A stretch of 64,000 bases of DNA from Erythroxylum novogranatense (taxonomy: Eukaryota; Streptophyta; Magnoliopsida; Malpighiales; Erythroxylaceae). Both the position numbers and the translations under genes were made by a program. Below, one piece after another: positions 22,593 to 35,000 of this stretch. Within the stretch, counting starts at the first letter, position 1. Each line of letters opens with the position of its first letter. The notes beneath the pieces were generated by a model. That model made no database searches. It had not been told where the DNA came from and saw only the letters and a program-made list of their open reading frames with translations. Location: contig CM057230.1 in the NCBI GenBank assembly GCA_029891385.1, positions 38,783,858-38,847,857 of the forward strand, given 5' to 3'.

Positions 22593-24423
22593 TGTTAGAG
22601 TAGTGCCCTAAAGGCAATCCCCTTTAGCGCATTTTGTTCATAGTCATGTACAGACTTTATAAATAAATAAAGAAATGCATATTTCATTAATTTGATGTTC
22701 TTTATGAATTGATATTGATCTATAATCAAATTAATGCAGTTCATGATATATGACATAGCATGAAGGAAATTATGATGTGATCATAATCCTGAGATTCCTA
22801 TCATGTGCAATTATGTCAGTATCTAAATTTTTCCTAGTCATAGGATTAATGAGACTGGACATCATTAATCCGGACAGACTAGCATATGTCATATTCCTTG
22901 ATTGGATCAAGCGGTGGATCTCGAAGCGTAAATATGAGATATTTAGAGTTGACATGTGGATGCTTACTAAGGGTAGTAAGTACATTGGATGACCTGCCAT
23001 GAGATCATCACATGGATGTCCTATTCTAATGTCAGTGATGATCTCATCATAGCAATGGTGCAAGTATCCTTAGACTTGAGGTACTCGAGGATATCTTGAA
23101 TCTTGATTACGTGCTTTGACTCCATTCCTTGTTGCCTTCGGAGGTTACTCATAGGGTGGTGCTTGGAGTGCGACTTGAGGTATTGAAGGTAATTGAGTAG
23201 CCAATAGAGGATTCATCACTTACGTGATAGCGAAGAGATACCACGCCTCTTATCGGGATCATTACTTTAAGTCTCGGCGAGCATAAATATGTCATGAAGA
23301 GTGTCTTCATGGACATATAAAGTAATGAGTCCTAGGGCAGAGGCGATAACACTTAGGCTAGACTTAGTCTAGTAAGAGTTGACACGTTGACCATACTCAT
23401 AACTAAGTGGGGTATAGGATGATGAAAGGACGAATTGCACGGTAATTGTCTACATGGAAGGGTTCGTGATCCGTTCGCGATGAATTCATCAAACCAATTA
23501 CTTTCCGGTCAATTGGGGGTCATGATGTGTTGCTAGATGCCGCTCATGACTTGCTCAGATTAATTGTTAATCTAAGTGGCCAACATAACCAGGAACCTAA
23601 AGGGTCACACGCATAAGAGTGTTTCGAGAATCCAGTAAAATAGTATTGGGTGAGTTCCAATTATGGAAGCATTAGGATTAAATGGATCTGATGAGATTGG
23701 GATATGTCCCGATGAGATCGCGACATCAATATTGCTAAGAAAGGTTTCCGGAGCTGTTTCAGTACCGGGGCCCGGTAGGCCGGTAGGACCGACCCCAGTT
23801 GGACTGGACCTTAGCCATTATATCTTAATTGATTAATTAAGTAATTAATTAATTAATTATTATATTTATTAGCCCATGTGCACGTTTGAAAGAGGGAAGA
23901 AGAGATTAGCCTTTGACTTTTCAAATTTGATTAATTTATTCCATTAATTAATGAATGGCTATTAAGCCATACACTTGGCCTCATATTATGGTAGTCTTTT
24001 AATTGTTAAAAGATACATATAAGATGGCTGAGTGATGATGGTCGACGAGCCTTATGGGTTTGAAGAGAAGAATAGCTTAAATGTTAAGTTAGTAGAAAAA
24101 GGTTTCATCTTCTTCTCTCTTTGGCAACCATCGTTTCTCTCTTCTTCCAAGCAAGCTTTCCAACGTTGATCCAAGCTCTCCAAGGACAGAGGTAGGGTCT
24201 AGCAGCCTTTACTTTGTTCTAGCTATTCCCGGGTCAAAGGGGTTTGTCCCGGTTAGGTTTTCTGATCTCTGCGTGGATACCTTTAGAGATAGTCTCTATT
24301 GGCTATTCAGGTTTGAGTCTTCATACCGACACATAGATCCTGGCCTTCGGGAAGGTCCCGGCGACAAAAATTTTTGTTTTCCTCACCTAGTACATGTGAT
24401 GTACCTCCCGGGATTTTCCTACA
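22593..24423 (+). repeat. Element D 5' LTR
   Basis: 1831 bp. TTATAAATAAATAAAG near 22658 may be a poly(A)/TATA-like region. The R/U5 end carries 'cctagtacatgtgatg' and stops at TTTTCCTACA. It contains the intact version of the S insertion site ('agagatagtctctattgg', about 24283). Confidence 0.95.
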
Positions 24424-24424
24424 G

Positions 24425-24436
24425 TGGTATCAGAGC
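24425..24436 (+). other. Primer binding site of D
   Basis: TGGTATCAGAGC, a perfect complement to the 3' end of initiator-Met tRNA, one base after the LTR. Confidence 0.95.
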
Positions 24437-25552
24437 CACTTGTGTCGTGTATGAAGCTAAAACCCTAGCTAGGTCGGACTTCCTATTTGAATTTGACGTT
24501 GATACATGTATGCTGTCCAAATTTCGAATTAATATAGGGATATGTTTTTCGAAAATTTTCTGCCCAGAATTGTTCATAACATGTTATAGAATATGTCTGT
24601 GAAAGATGAGAATTTATCAATTTGATTTGATATAGTTTTGCTAATTTATTCCCTAAGGTTCTAGATGCTGTTTTGTGACATATTCTGTGAACAGGCATGT
24701 GTATAAATTCGATAATAAATTCTAGAAAAATTGTTTTTTGGATTTTTTTTTCACCTACATGTCCCTAAGATGTTTATGAATGTCTATGTGGATGGAAAAG
24801 TGTTTTCAAGGTGATTTTCTATTTATTTACGAATTTATTCTATGCTGTTGGGAATAGATGTGTTGATGAACACAGATTTTGAATCGGTTTTGTTGCTTAG
24901 GTTGACTGAGTTTTTGATGGCTATAAATCCTGAAACAATTCATGAAGCATGTTCTGAACATTTAGTAACCTTTTTAATTTTCTCAGAATTTATTGAAATT
25001 GTTTCAATGATTATTTCGAGCAATGTACAGAACTTGGCAGTTTTGTGAAAATTGCTGGGACTTTTTTGCTTGACATAATTGAATGTGTATTTTTCAGTTA
25101 CAATGCCTTGGACCATTTTTAATGTGATTGAAAATGTTTTATCTTGATGTTGTATGCTTGCCAAACTGAATTGCTTGAAGTTGGTTTTCCAAGAATTTTC
25201 GGATGCCGAATAAGTCACATTAGCGTCTCGTTAGTGTATTTCATTATCTTGCTTGTTTTGGCCGTCATAATTTTTTGTGACTTGTGCCGAAGTAATTTGA
25301 TAACGTATGGACTAGCTAGAGATGCTTAGGGTGATAATTTGGTGTTTCCTAAATTGTTTGGATATTTATGAGTAATGACTCATTTTCAAGCTTTTCTTGT
25401 ATGGTTTGATTTGTATATGGCAATCATGTAACAATGAAGTGTTCATTGGTACATCAAATTAAAAATATTACCTTAGGTATGTTGGTATTGTGAATTGGGA
25501 TTACATGGATTGAGGAATTAGCGATTAGAGATAATAGCAAGTTTATTTGGAT

Positions 25553-25670
25553 AAGTCGACTTATCTGGGACATAAATCGACTTGTTGAGTCTTTGCATAA
25601 ATCGACTATACAAGGCGACTTGTGCGTAAAGCGAGCATAAGGTGACTTGCATTCTTATGTAAGTCGACTT
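25553..25670 (+). repeat. AAGTCGACTT cluster in D leader
   Basis: Exact palindromes at 25553-25562 and 25661-25670, with four decayed copies between (AAATCGACTT, AAATCGACTA, AAGGCGACTT, AAGGTGACTT). The same motif fills the LTRs and interior of the unrelated element B. Confidence 0.8.
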
Positions 25671-25869
25671 GTGACATGCTCAGGAGGGATGATGGATGAT
25701 TATAAGGAAATATTCAATGTGATTGATGAAACCTAAATTATTCCATATAGTCCTGGTGACTATAATCCTTCAGCTTGGAGTCTAGAGTTCGAAATCCCTC
25801 AATTATTATATGAAAACTAACGCCTACCATTAATATGGTAAGAACCAGAGTTCTTATAGGGTTGGGTTG

Positions 25870-26247
25870 TTGGGTAAACCCAAGCTCGCTCTATACGGAT
25901 ATGTTCGAATCATAAAAATGTGATTTTCGGATTAATGGGTTGGTTTTCACTAGAAGCGTTGGTTTGTTGAGTAAACTCAAGGTCGGCGTGGACGAGGCGA
26001 AATTGGGTAACATACATCGATGTATGCGCATCAAAGAGTTGATAACCCAATGTAAGTGCGCATCAACAAGTTGATAGCGATCGATAGTTGTGTTTAAGAT
26101 GTAATTGGTATATCTGATACCTCCCGAGACATAAGGTGGCTTGTTGGGTAAACCCAAGGTCATTCTTAATGTCGGTTATCGATGATGCAATTGGTATGTT
26201 CGATACCTACCGATTGACCTAAGTTGTGGCTTGTTGGGTAAACCCAA
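25870..26247 (+). repeat. Four hairpin motifs in D leader
   Basis: TTGGGTAAACCCAA at 25870-25883, 26144-26157 and 26234-26247, and TTGAGTAAACTCAA at 25967-25980. Each can fold as a 5-bp stem with a TAAA loop. The second copy has matched changes in both arms, keeping the pairing. Confidence 0.8.
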
Positions 26248-26437
26248 GGTCATTCTTAGCAATATCGGATATCAACCCACTAGGTGATTATGTCATCTTG
26301 TTTCTTTGGATTCGTAATGAGGGTTATGGATTCTATGAAACTAGTGGGAGATTTTTTCATATCATTCAAGTCCTTATGATTATGCATCTATTCCTATTCT
26401 AACATTCTTTCTCTCTTTCCATTTAGGTTGGTTGAAG

Positions 26438-27260
26438 ATGTCTTCCAGTGTGAACTTACGCTGGCTAATGGATTCTAACAAGTTAACTGGACCAAATTTT
26501 CTTGACTGGCTAAGGAATCTGAGAATTGTTCTCAGATCTGAGGAACTGGGATACATCCTAGATGTTCCACTTCCAGATGCACCTGTGCTTCTGATGAGGA
26601 TCAGAAGGCATATCGTAAGCATCTAAAGGACAGTGACATGGCTACTTGCATTATGCTTGCCTCGATGTCACCAGAGCTGCAGAAGCAGCACGAGTCCATG
26701 GATGCTCACACTATAGTCTTTCATCTTAGGGAGTTGTTTGATGAGCAAGCTCGGTCTGAAAGGTTCGAGACCTCAAGGCTTCTCTTCACCATTAAAGATG
26801 GCTCGGGGACATCTGCTGTCCAGTATGCCCTGAAGATGAATAGCTATATTGAGAGATTGGCCGTCTTAGGTTTTGTAATGGATTATGAGTTAAGTATAGA
26901 CTTAATTCTGGTTGGATTGTCCGACAGTTATTCACAGTTTGTGTTAAACTATCGGATGAACCAAATATCCACAACAATTCTGGTGATCAATCGCTTCAAG
27001 AAAAGTGAGCAAGCTATCAAGAACGATAGCAAGCAAGTGCTAATGGTGGCTGCTTCTTCTTCTGGTTCAAAGAAGAAAAAGAACCCAAAAAAGAAGAAGG
27101 CCAAGAAACCAAAAGGAAGCGCCATCAAGAAGAAGACCAAAGAAGCTGCCCCGAAAGGAACTTGCTTCCATTGTGGTAAAGATGGCCATTGGAGGCACAA
27201 TTGCAACGTCTATTTGGAGTCGCTGAAGCAGAAAAAGGCATCAGATGCCTCAACTACTTC
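26438..27260 (+). pseudogene. Element D gag
   Basis: ATG at 26438 (MSSSVNLRWLMDSNKLTG), typical copia Gag start with 'L-x-G-P-N-F-x-D-W' at residues 12-20. One frameshift near 26585; the frame continues from 26600 through ASMSPELQKQHE, YALKMNSYIERLAVLG and a lysine-rich segment to the knuckle CFHCGKDGHWRHNC near 27160-27200 (CX2CX4HX4C). Apart from the single slip it is complete. Nucleocapsid function; acts in cytoplasmic particles. Confidence 0.9.
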
Positions 27261-28620
27261 AGGTATGTTTGTCATTGAGGTTAATCATTCGATCACAACA
27301 TTTGGGTATTTGATACTAGTTGTGGCTCACATATGTAATGATATCACGGGGCCTCGGGACGATGAGCGACTCATGAAGGAGAAGTGAACTGCGTGTTGGA
27401 AATGGAGCAAGAGTTGCTGCATTAGCCGTAGGAACCTATGTTTTGTCTCTCCCCACTGGGCTTGTACTCGAATTGGATGATTGTTATTTTGTACCTGTTT
27501 TGACAAAGAACATATTGTCTATTTCTTGTTTAAATAGAGCTGGTTTCCATTTGAATTTTAATAGCAATGGTTGTTCTATTAATTCTAATGGAATGCTTTA
27601 TGGTACTGGTACATTATGCAATGGAATTTACATATTAGATATGTCTTATCCAATTATGAATGTCAATGACACCAAAAGACATAAAAGAGATAATTTAAAG
27701 TCAACTTACTTATGGCATTGTCGAACGGCCATATAAATGAGACACGATCGCTAAGCTCCATAAGAATGGAAGTTTAGGGTCATTTGATTATGAATCATAT
27801 GACACATGCGAATCTTGTTTATTAGGCAAAATGACTAAGTTACCTGTAAGGAAAGGGTGAACGAGCAAGCTGGAGTATTAGACCTAATACATTCGGATGT
27901 ATGTGGTCGATGTCCATCCATGCTAGAAGTGGTTGTCGTTACTTCATTACCTTTATCGATGATTATTCTCGATATGGGTACTTGTATCGATGAGATACAA
28001 ATCTGAAGTGTTTGAAAAGTTCAAACAATTGAAATGAAGTAGAAAACCAACTTGGTAAAAGTATCAAGGCATTACGATCGATCGTGGTGGAGAATGCTTA
28101 GACCAACAGTTTACGGATTATCTCGGAGATAATGGCATTTTATCTCGGTGGACTCCTCCTTACACACCACAAAGACAATGGTGTGGCTGAAAGGAGAAAT
28201 CGAACCTTGTTGGACGTGGTACGATCAATGATGGGTTTCGAAAGTTACCAAAATCGTTTTGGGGGTGTGCGCTAGAGAGCATTGTTTACTTGTTAAGCGA
28301 GTTCCCTCTAAGGCGATTGATGTTACTCCATATGAGATGTGGACTAACGAAAACCTTATCTTTCTCATTTGAAAGTTTGGGGTTATCTTGCTTACGTGAA
28401 GCGGATTGATCGAGATAAGCTTGAAGCAAATCGACAAGTGTTTGTTTGTAGGATATCCTAAAGAGACCATGGGATATCAATTTTACCTTCTTTGAGGAAC
28501 AAAAGGTGTTTGTTTCAAAGCATGCTGTTTTAGAGAAAGAGTTTCTTCCGCGAGAGGACGGTGGGAGCAAAGTCGAACTTGAAGAAGTTCAAGATGCTCA
28601 ATGCATACAGATCAACTACC
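27261..28620 (+). pseudogene. Element D protease and integrase
   Basis: Near 27300 a frame reads WVFDTSCGSH, the copia protease active site with D-T-S in place of the common D-S/T-G, followed by stops. 27443-27736 encodes LELDDCYFVPVLTKNILSI and the start of the GAG-pre-integrase zinc motif (TYLWHCR). The integrase core is traceable to about 28600 in all three phases: HSDVCG, FITFIDDYSR, RGGE, an 'NGVAERRN' analogue and 'TPYEMW'. Too many slips for function. Several slips lie next to CAG/CTG or at places where family members have them. Confidence 0.85.
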
Positions 28621-28739
28621 TAAACTGAGGCATCACTCATTCGGATGAAGTAACATTCAACCTTCTCCTACACACGAAGTTCGTGAGGTCAAGTAGGATC
28701 GACTTGTTCTAGAGATATGTATTTCGTAAGTGAGCGAAT

Positions 28740-29700
28740 GACGTATTGCTTATAGAAGATGATGAGCACGCTACCTATGAAGAGGTTACGAAAAGTTTGA
28801 GTCGAAAAATGGCTTTGCGCCATGAAAGCGAAATGGATTCCATGTACGAAAACCAAGTATGGACTTTGGTGAATGCACGAATGAATCAAACCCATAGGGT
28901 GCAAATGGGTTTCAAGAAGAAAACGGCATGGATGGTAATGTGATTACTTATAAAGCAAGGCTTGTGGCCAAAGGATTTCGCCGAGACAAGGAGTTGACTA
29001 TGGCGAGACCTTGACCCGTAGCAATGCTTAAATCCATTCGGATACTCCTAGCCATTGCCGCTCATTATGATTATGAGATATGGCAAATGGATGTGAAGAC
29101 GACTTTCCTTAATGGAAATCGGCGAGGATGTGTACATGACACAAACAGAGGTTTCACTTCCATCGATGGCGAAAAGGTATGCAAGCTTCGTAAATCCATT
29201 TATGGATTGAAGCAAGCATCCAGAGTTGGAATATCCGTTTTGATGAGGTAATCAAAGAGTTTGGTTTCTCACAAAATCCGGATGAATCTTGTGTGTATAA
29301 GAAGGTTAATGGGACTGCAATCGTATTCCTTGTACTATATGTGGATGACATATTATTACTAGGAAGCGATGTCTCGATCTTCAATCGGTCAAGATTTGGT
29401 TGTCCAAACAATTTGCCATGAAGGACCTTGGTGAAGCAACTTATATCCTTGGGATAAGAATCTATAGAGATAGATCAAAAGGTTGCTTGGTCTTTCACAA
29501 TCCTCGTACATAGACAAGATGCTAAAGAGGTTTAGCATGGAGCAATCAAGAGAGGGTTTCTTCCCATGTCTCATGGGATAACACTCTCGAAATCTATGTC
29601 TAAGACACAAGATGAGAGGATGCACATGGATCGAGATCCGTGTCGTCTGCGATGGGATCGATCATGTATGCTATGTTATGTCTGAGGCCCGATATATCGT
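28740..29700 (+). pseudogene. Element D reverse transcriptase
   Basis: 28746-28943 carries the pre-RT block (SEMDSMYENQVWTLV). 29024-29251 carries ILLAIAAHYDYEIWQMDVKT and TFLNG, then KSIYGLKQASR. The YVDD box lies near 29336-29353 in another phase ('ctatatgtggatgacatat'). Recognition is solid, but the frame is broken at least every 200 bases. Confidence 0.87.
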
Positions 29701-29799
29701 ATGCTCTCGAGTGTCACGGCGGATACCAATCGGATCTGGTGAGGTCATTTGGGTGGTATCAAGAATATCCTCAAGTACTTGCAAAGGACTAGGATGTTT

Positions 29800-30231
29800 T
29801 CTTGATATATGGAGATGGAAATCTCCAAGCGGCGGGCATCTGGATGCCGTTTTCAATCGATAGGGATGATTCAAAATCCCGGTCAAAGTTATGTTTTTCT
29901 CGCTGAGCGGCGGGCGGTCGGTTGGAAGAGTTCAAACAAGAGGCGGCTGGCGATTCAACGATCGAGGCGAGTACATTCTTGCATCGAGGCAAGAAAGGAA
30001 GTTTGGATCAAGAAGTTCATTACTGAACTTGGTGTAGTTCCTAGCTGTGATGGGCCCATACAATTGTATTGTGACAACAATGGGGCTATTGCTCAGGCAA
30101 AGGAACCAAGGTCTTACCAACGATCTAAACACGTACTCCGCAGATATCATCTGATTCGTGAGATCATTGCCAGAGGTGATGTCGAGATCGAGAGAATTCC
30201 CACAGAGCGTAACATTCTCGATCCGTTGTGA
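29800..30231 (+). pseudogene. Element D RNase H
   Basis: The last 75 residues are clean: VWIKKFITELGVVPS, LYCDNNGAIAQAKEP with the catalytic Asp, RSKHVLRRYHLIREII and a final ILDPL. The first half is scrambled: the 'T-E-A-E-Y' catalytic block is shifted and distorted around 29940-30000 ('gcatcgaggcaagaaagg' where relatives have CTG and CAG). The stop is 79 bases before the polypurine tract. Confidence 0.88.
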
Positions 30232-30307
30232 AGCCATTGTCACAGAAGAATTTTGATTCTCATGTACTCGCTTATGGTATTAGATACCAAGGCGATTGGC
30301 TTTAGGT

Positions 30308-30319
30308 CAAGTGGGAGAT
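30308..30319 (+). other. Polypurine tract of D
   Basis: CAAGTGGGAGAT immediately before the 3' LTR. Confidence 0.9.
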
Positions 30320-32011
30320 TGTTAGAGTAGTGCCCTAAAGGCAATCCCCTTTAGCGCATTTTGTTCATAGTCATGTACAGACTTTATAAATAAATAAAGG
30401 AAGACATATTTCATTAATTTGATGTTCTTTATGAATTGATATTGATCTATAATCAAATTAATGCAGTTCATGATATATGACATAGCATGAAGGAAATTAT
30501 GATGTGATCATAATCACGAGATTCCTATCATGTTCAATTATGTCGATATCTAAATTTTCCTAGTCATAGGATTAATGAGATGGACATCATTAATCCGGAC
30601 GGACTAGCATATGTCATACTCCTTGATTGGATCAGCGGTGGATCTCGAAGCTGTAAATATGAGATATTTAGAGTTGACATGTGGATGCTTACTAAGGGTA
30701 GTAAGTACATTGGATGACTGCCATGAGATCATCACATGGATGTCCTATTCTAATGTCGTTGATGATCTCATCATATGATAGTGCAAGTATCCTTAGACTT
30801 GAGGTACTCGAGGATATCTTGAATCTTGATTACGTGCTTTGACTCCATTCCTTGTTGCCTTTCGGAGGTTATTCATAGGGTGGTGCTTGGGTGCGACTTG
30901 AGGTATTGAAGGTAATTGAGTAGCCAATAGAGGATTCATCACTTACGTGATAGCGAGAAGAGATACCACGCCTCTTATCGGGATCATTACTTTAAGTCTC
31001 GGCGGAGCATAAATATGTCATGAAGAGTGTCTTCATGGACATATAAAGTAATGAGTCCAAGGCGAACCGATAACACTTGGCTAGACTTAGTCTAGTAAGA
31101 GTTGACACGTTGACCATACTCATAACTAAGTGGGGTATAGGATGATGAAAGGACGAATTGCGGTAATTGTCTATGGAAGGGTTCGTGATCCGGTTCGTGA
31201 TGAATTCATCAAACCAATTACTTTCCGGTCAATTGGGGGTCATGATGTGTTGCTAGACGCCGCTCATGACTTGCTCAGATTAATTGTTAATCTAAGTGGC
31301 CAACATAACCAGGAACCTAAAGGGTCACACGCATAAGAGTATTTCAGAGAATTCCTAAAATAGTATTAGACTGAGTTCCAATTATGGAGAGCATTAGGAT
31401 TAAATGGATCCTGATGAGATTGGGATATGTCCCGATGAGATCGCGACATCAATATTGCTAAGAAAGGTTTAGGAGTTGTTTGAAAGATCAAGGGCCGATG
31501 GCCGTAGGACCGACCCAGTTGGATGGACCTTAGCCATTATATCTTAATTGATTAATTAAGTAATTAATTAATTAATTATTATATTTATTAGCCCATGTGC
31601 ACGTTTGAAAGAGGGAAGAAGAGATTAGCCTTTGACTTTTCAAATTTGATTAATTTATTCCATTAATTAATGAATGGCTATTAAGCCATACACTTGGCCT
31701 CATCTTATGGTAGTCTTTTAATTGTTAAAAGATACATATAAGATGGCTGAGTGATGATGGTCGACGAGCCTTATGGGTTTGAAGAGAAGAATAACTTAAA
31801 TGTTAAGTTAGTAGAAAAAGGTTTCATCTTCTTCTCTCTTTGGCAACCATCGTTTCTCTCTTCTTCCAAGCAAGCTTTCCAACATTGATCTAAGCTCTCC
31901 AAGGATAGAGGTAGGGTCTAGCAGCCTTTACTTTGTTCTAGCTATTCCCGGGTCAAAGGGGTTTGTCCCGGTTAGGTTTTCTGATCTCTGCGTGGATACC
32001 TTTAGAGATAG
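30320..32011 (+). repeat. Element D 3' LTR, first part
   Basis: Same sequence as 22593-24288 with many small differences at CAG/CTG sites. Interrupted by S; GATAG (32007-32011) is the duplicated target. Confidence 0.94.
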
Positions 32012-35000
32012 TGTTGGACCCCGAACCTTGAGTGACAATTTGATTTAGTAATATGAATGGTCAAGTGGATGAGTGGATTGAAATGAAGTTATATAGCAAG
32101 AATTAGAAAGAAAAAGTGTGAAAATTTGAAGGATTTAGAAAGTTTGACTTTTGGAGAGAGAATGTTTGACTTTGAGAGTTGACTTTTGTTTGAGGCAAAA
32201 TTTGATAAAGTGATCTTCATGAAACTTGTAGGTTATGTTAAGAGCTTTCTGTAGCCATAAAGTTTGCAATTTTTCGATATCGGGAGTGAAAGTTATGATC
32301 AGTCAAAGTTTATGTTTGATAGGGTTTGACTTTAATTATGATTAAATCTTTGACTGAGAAATTAACCTAGTTAGAGGTTAGTTGAGCTTTGATGTTCTTC
32401 ATGAAAATTGAAGGGTTTGTTTTGATCTTTATTTCGATATAAAGTATGTAATTTTTCGATCTCGGAATATTAAGTTATGATTTTTACAAGTTTGTATAGA
32501 GGATAGTATCTTTGACCGGAAAATGGACTCCCGTAGGAGTTGAATTGAGTTTTATGTTCTTCTTGGAAGATTTAGAGCTTCTCTCAAGCTTTCTATAGAG
32601 ACTAAGTTTGTCAAAATCAGAGTTCGGGAGTAAAAGTTATGAATTTCGGAAGTTTTAGATTTTAAAAAAAATTAATTAATTAAGCATCCCGTCACTCGGC
32701 GACGCATCGCCGTAGCGACGGCGGCGCTCAACCGCCGTCACTACGGCGACGCATCGCCGTAGCGATCTGAGCTTTCAGCTTGCATCACCAGGCGACGCGT
32801 CGCCTCTAGTCTGGCGTTTTCCTACCCAAACGACGTCGTTTCTTTCTTGCTTCCTCCTCCAATCCGACCTTTGTTCACTATTTTGCCTATATCTTTTCCG
32901 TCCGACATCCGATTGAGTTGATTCTTTTGCGTTGGATTCCTAAGACAATGAATTTCATTTATAAGAAATTTGTGAATTTTGAGATTAAATTAATGGTGAT
33001 TAATTTAATCAAAGTGAGTCGGGAAATTTTCCGAGCATGATTCAGTGTTTTGTGAAATTCGGGATCTGTAGAGATCCGATTGAAACGATTCTTGAGGAGA
33101 AATAAAGATAAGACAAGGGGCTACAAATCATATGAAGACATGAAATGTCAATTTTGCCCTTAGGGCTTTTAATTTTTGAATTTAAGTTCGGATTGGAGTG
33201 TAATTTTTGGATTGGGAACACCTGTGAGTAATTTGAGTATAACTTTTGATCTGGGAATCGAAATGAGACGATTCTTGTTTTGAATTAAACTAGAGACATA
33301 AGGATACAATTGTTATGAAGACATTGAGTTTCAATTCTGGGATTAAGAATGTGAATTTTGGGACTGAAATAATCGTTCATGGAAAATGTGTTAGAATATG
33401 GATATACCCGAACTGTTTTGCGCATAACTTTTGATGTAGTGATCCGAATTGAGCGCGGTCAGTGGCGTTGGATTCGTATGATTGAGAGGAACATTTCTCT
33501 AGAAGGAAGTTTGGACAAATTCCTTCAAATTGATAGTGCGAATCAAACCGCATATGAGAATGGCATAAGGTAACAAGTCAAGGGCATTTTGGTCTTTTTA
33601 GCCATTTTTAATGACATGGCACCATTTGATGATGTGCTGTCGTTTAAACAAGATCTGGAAATTTTTAAAAGAGGAGCTTCACGATTTTCTAGAAAAGAAG
33701 GAAAATAAGAAGAAAAGAAGATTGAAGTTTGGATGAGAGAAAAAAGGAGGAAAGAGAGAAAGCTTAGTTTTGATTTTTCTACTTGTTTCTTAGAGATTTT
33801 TGAGTAGATTTCAAGAGGAAAAAGGTGGAAGGGCGTGGGAGCTTCCTCAAGAACCAAGAAATTTCGAAAATAGAGAGGAAAAAAAAGGTAAGAGAAATAT
33901 TTAAACTTTGAGTTTTTGATGAATTTTTAGTTTAGAATTGTGAAAAAGGATTTGGGTTTGTGGTTTATGATGTTAGTTTTGATATTAATGCTTTAGGTTA
34001 TGTTTAAATTTGGATGAAAATTTGATTAAGGTTTAGGTTTAATTTTGTGATTAAGGAATTTGTAAAATTTTGGTGTGAATTGATAGTAAATGATAAGAAT
34101 TTGTGAATTGTGAAGTTAATTTTGAAGAAATTGTATTTTATGATATTGAATTTGGATAAAATGGTTTAGGCCAATTTTGATATTTGGGAATTTTGAAATT
34201 GATGGTTCAGATATCTTAAAGTAGTATGAATTGATGAATTATAACATCAATTTTGAAAAGTAAGTTATTTATGAGATTGAATGTGGGTATATTGGTTTAG
34301 GCCAATTTGGAAAATTGGGATTTTCAAAATTGGAGATTGAAATAGCTTGGAAATATGATAATTATGAATTTCCGATAGTTAAGTTTAGAATTTTGCAAAT
34401 TTATGATGTGAATTTGGGTGATTATGGCTTAGGTTTTTTAATTGAAAGAAGGAAAGAAGCAAGGATCAAATTGGAGCTTGGAACAAGTTCTAGCGTCATT
34501 CGATGTGGGTAGCATATTTATATTTTGATTGGTAAGCTTAATGCGAATTTTAAAAAAAATTTAGAAAGCAAAAGTTTGGAATTTTGATCTATTATTGTTT
34601 TTGAAAATGTTTGAGAATAAGATTTGATTTAAGGTTTAAAAATTATGATTTCCGACTGTTATGATTTGATATACTGATAGAAATTTCTGAAAATGCATCT
34701 GTTGTGTACGCATGGATAATTATGCATATTTTTGCAATTCTTGATTGATTGAATTAATTGAATTATATGATATGTGCAAATTTTGTGAGATTGTTTTAAG
34801 TTGACGAAGTAATGTTAGAAAAGCAAAATTTTGGAAAGTGCCTTCGGGCATTTTGAATTTCCGTTTTCGATATGTGTTATGTGGGTTTGGTAGGTCCTAT
34901 GGTGAGTCAGCGCTGTCTCTATTTGTTAAGCCTTCTCCCGGCTGCCCGCTAGTGGCACGGAGCTCCGATTTCGGACTCCCTTCACGGCTACACTGGACCG

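Larger units (their letters stand above)
24437..26437 (+). other. Element D 5' leader (untranslated)
   Basis: Two kilobases between PBS and gag ATG with only short chance frames. Two structured zones: AAGTCGACTT-type palindromes at 25553-25670 and four TTGGGTAAACCCAA-type hairpins at 25870-26247. Long leaders in retroelements hold packaging and dimerisation signals; that role here is inference. Confidence 0.75.

Noticed and set aside
24425..24436. tRNA-like sequence TGGTATCAGAGC, also at 38930 and 37791
   Set aside because: These are primer binding sites complementary to initiator-Met tRNA; no cloverleaf around them.
24273..24602. 109-codon frame crossing the LTR/PBS junction of D
   Set aside because: Spans R/U5, PBS and leader; the 3' LTR copy leads into other DNA; no domain.
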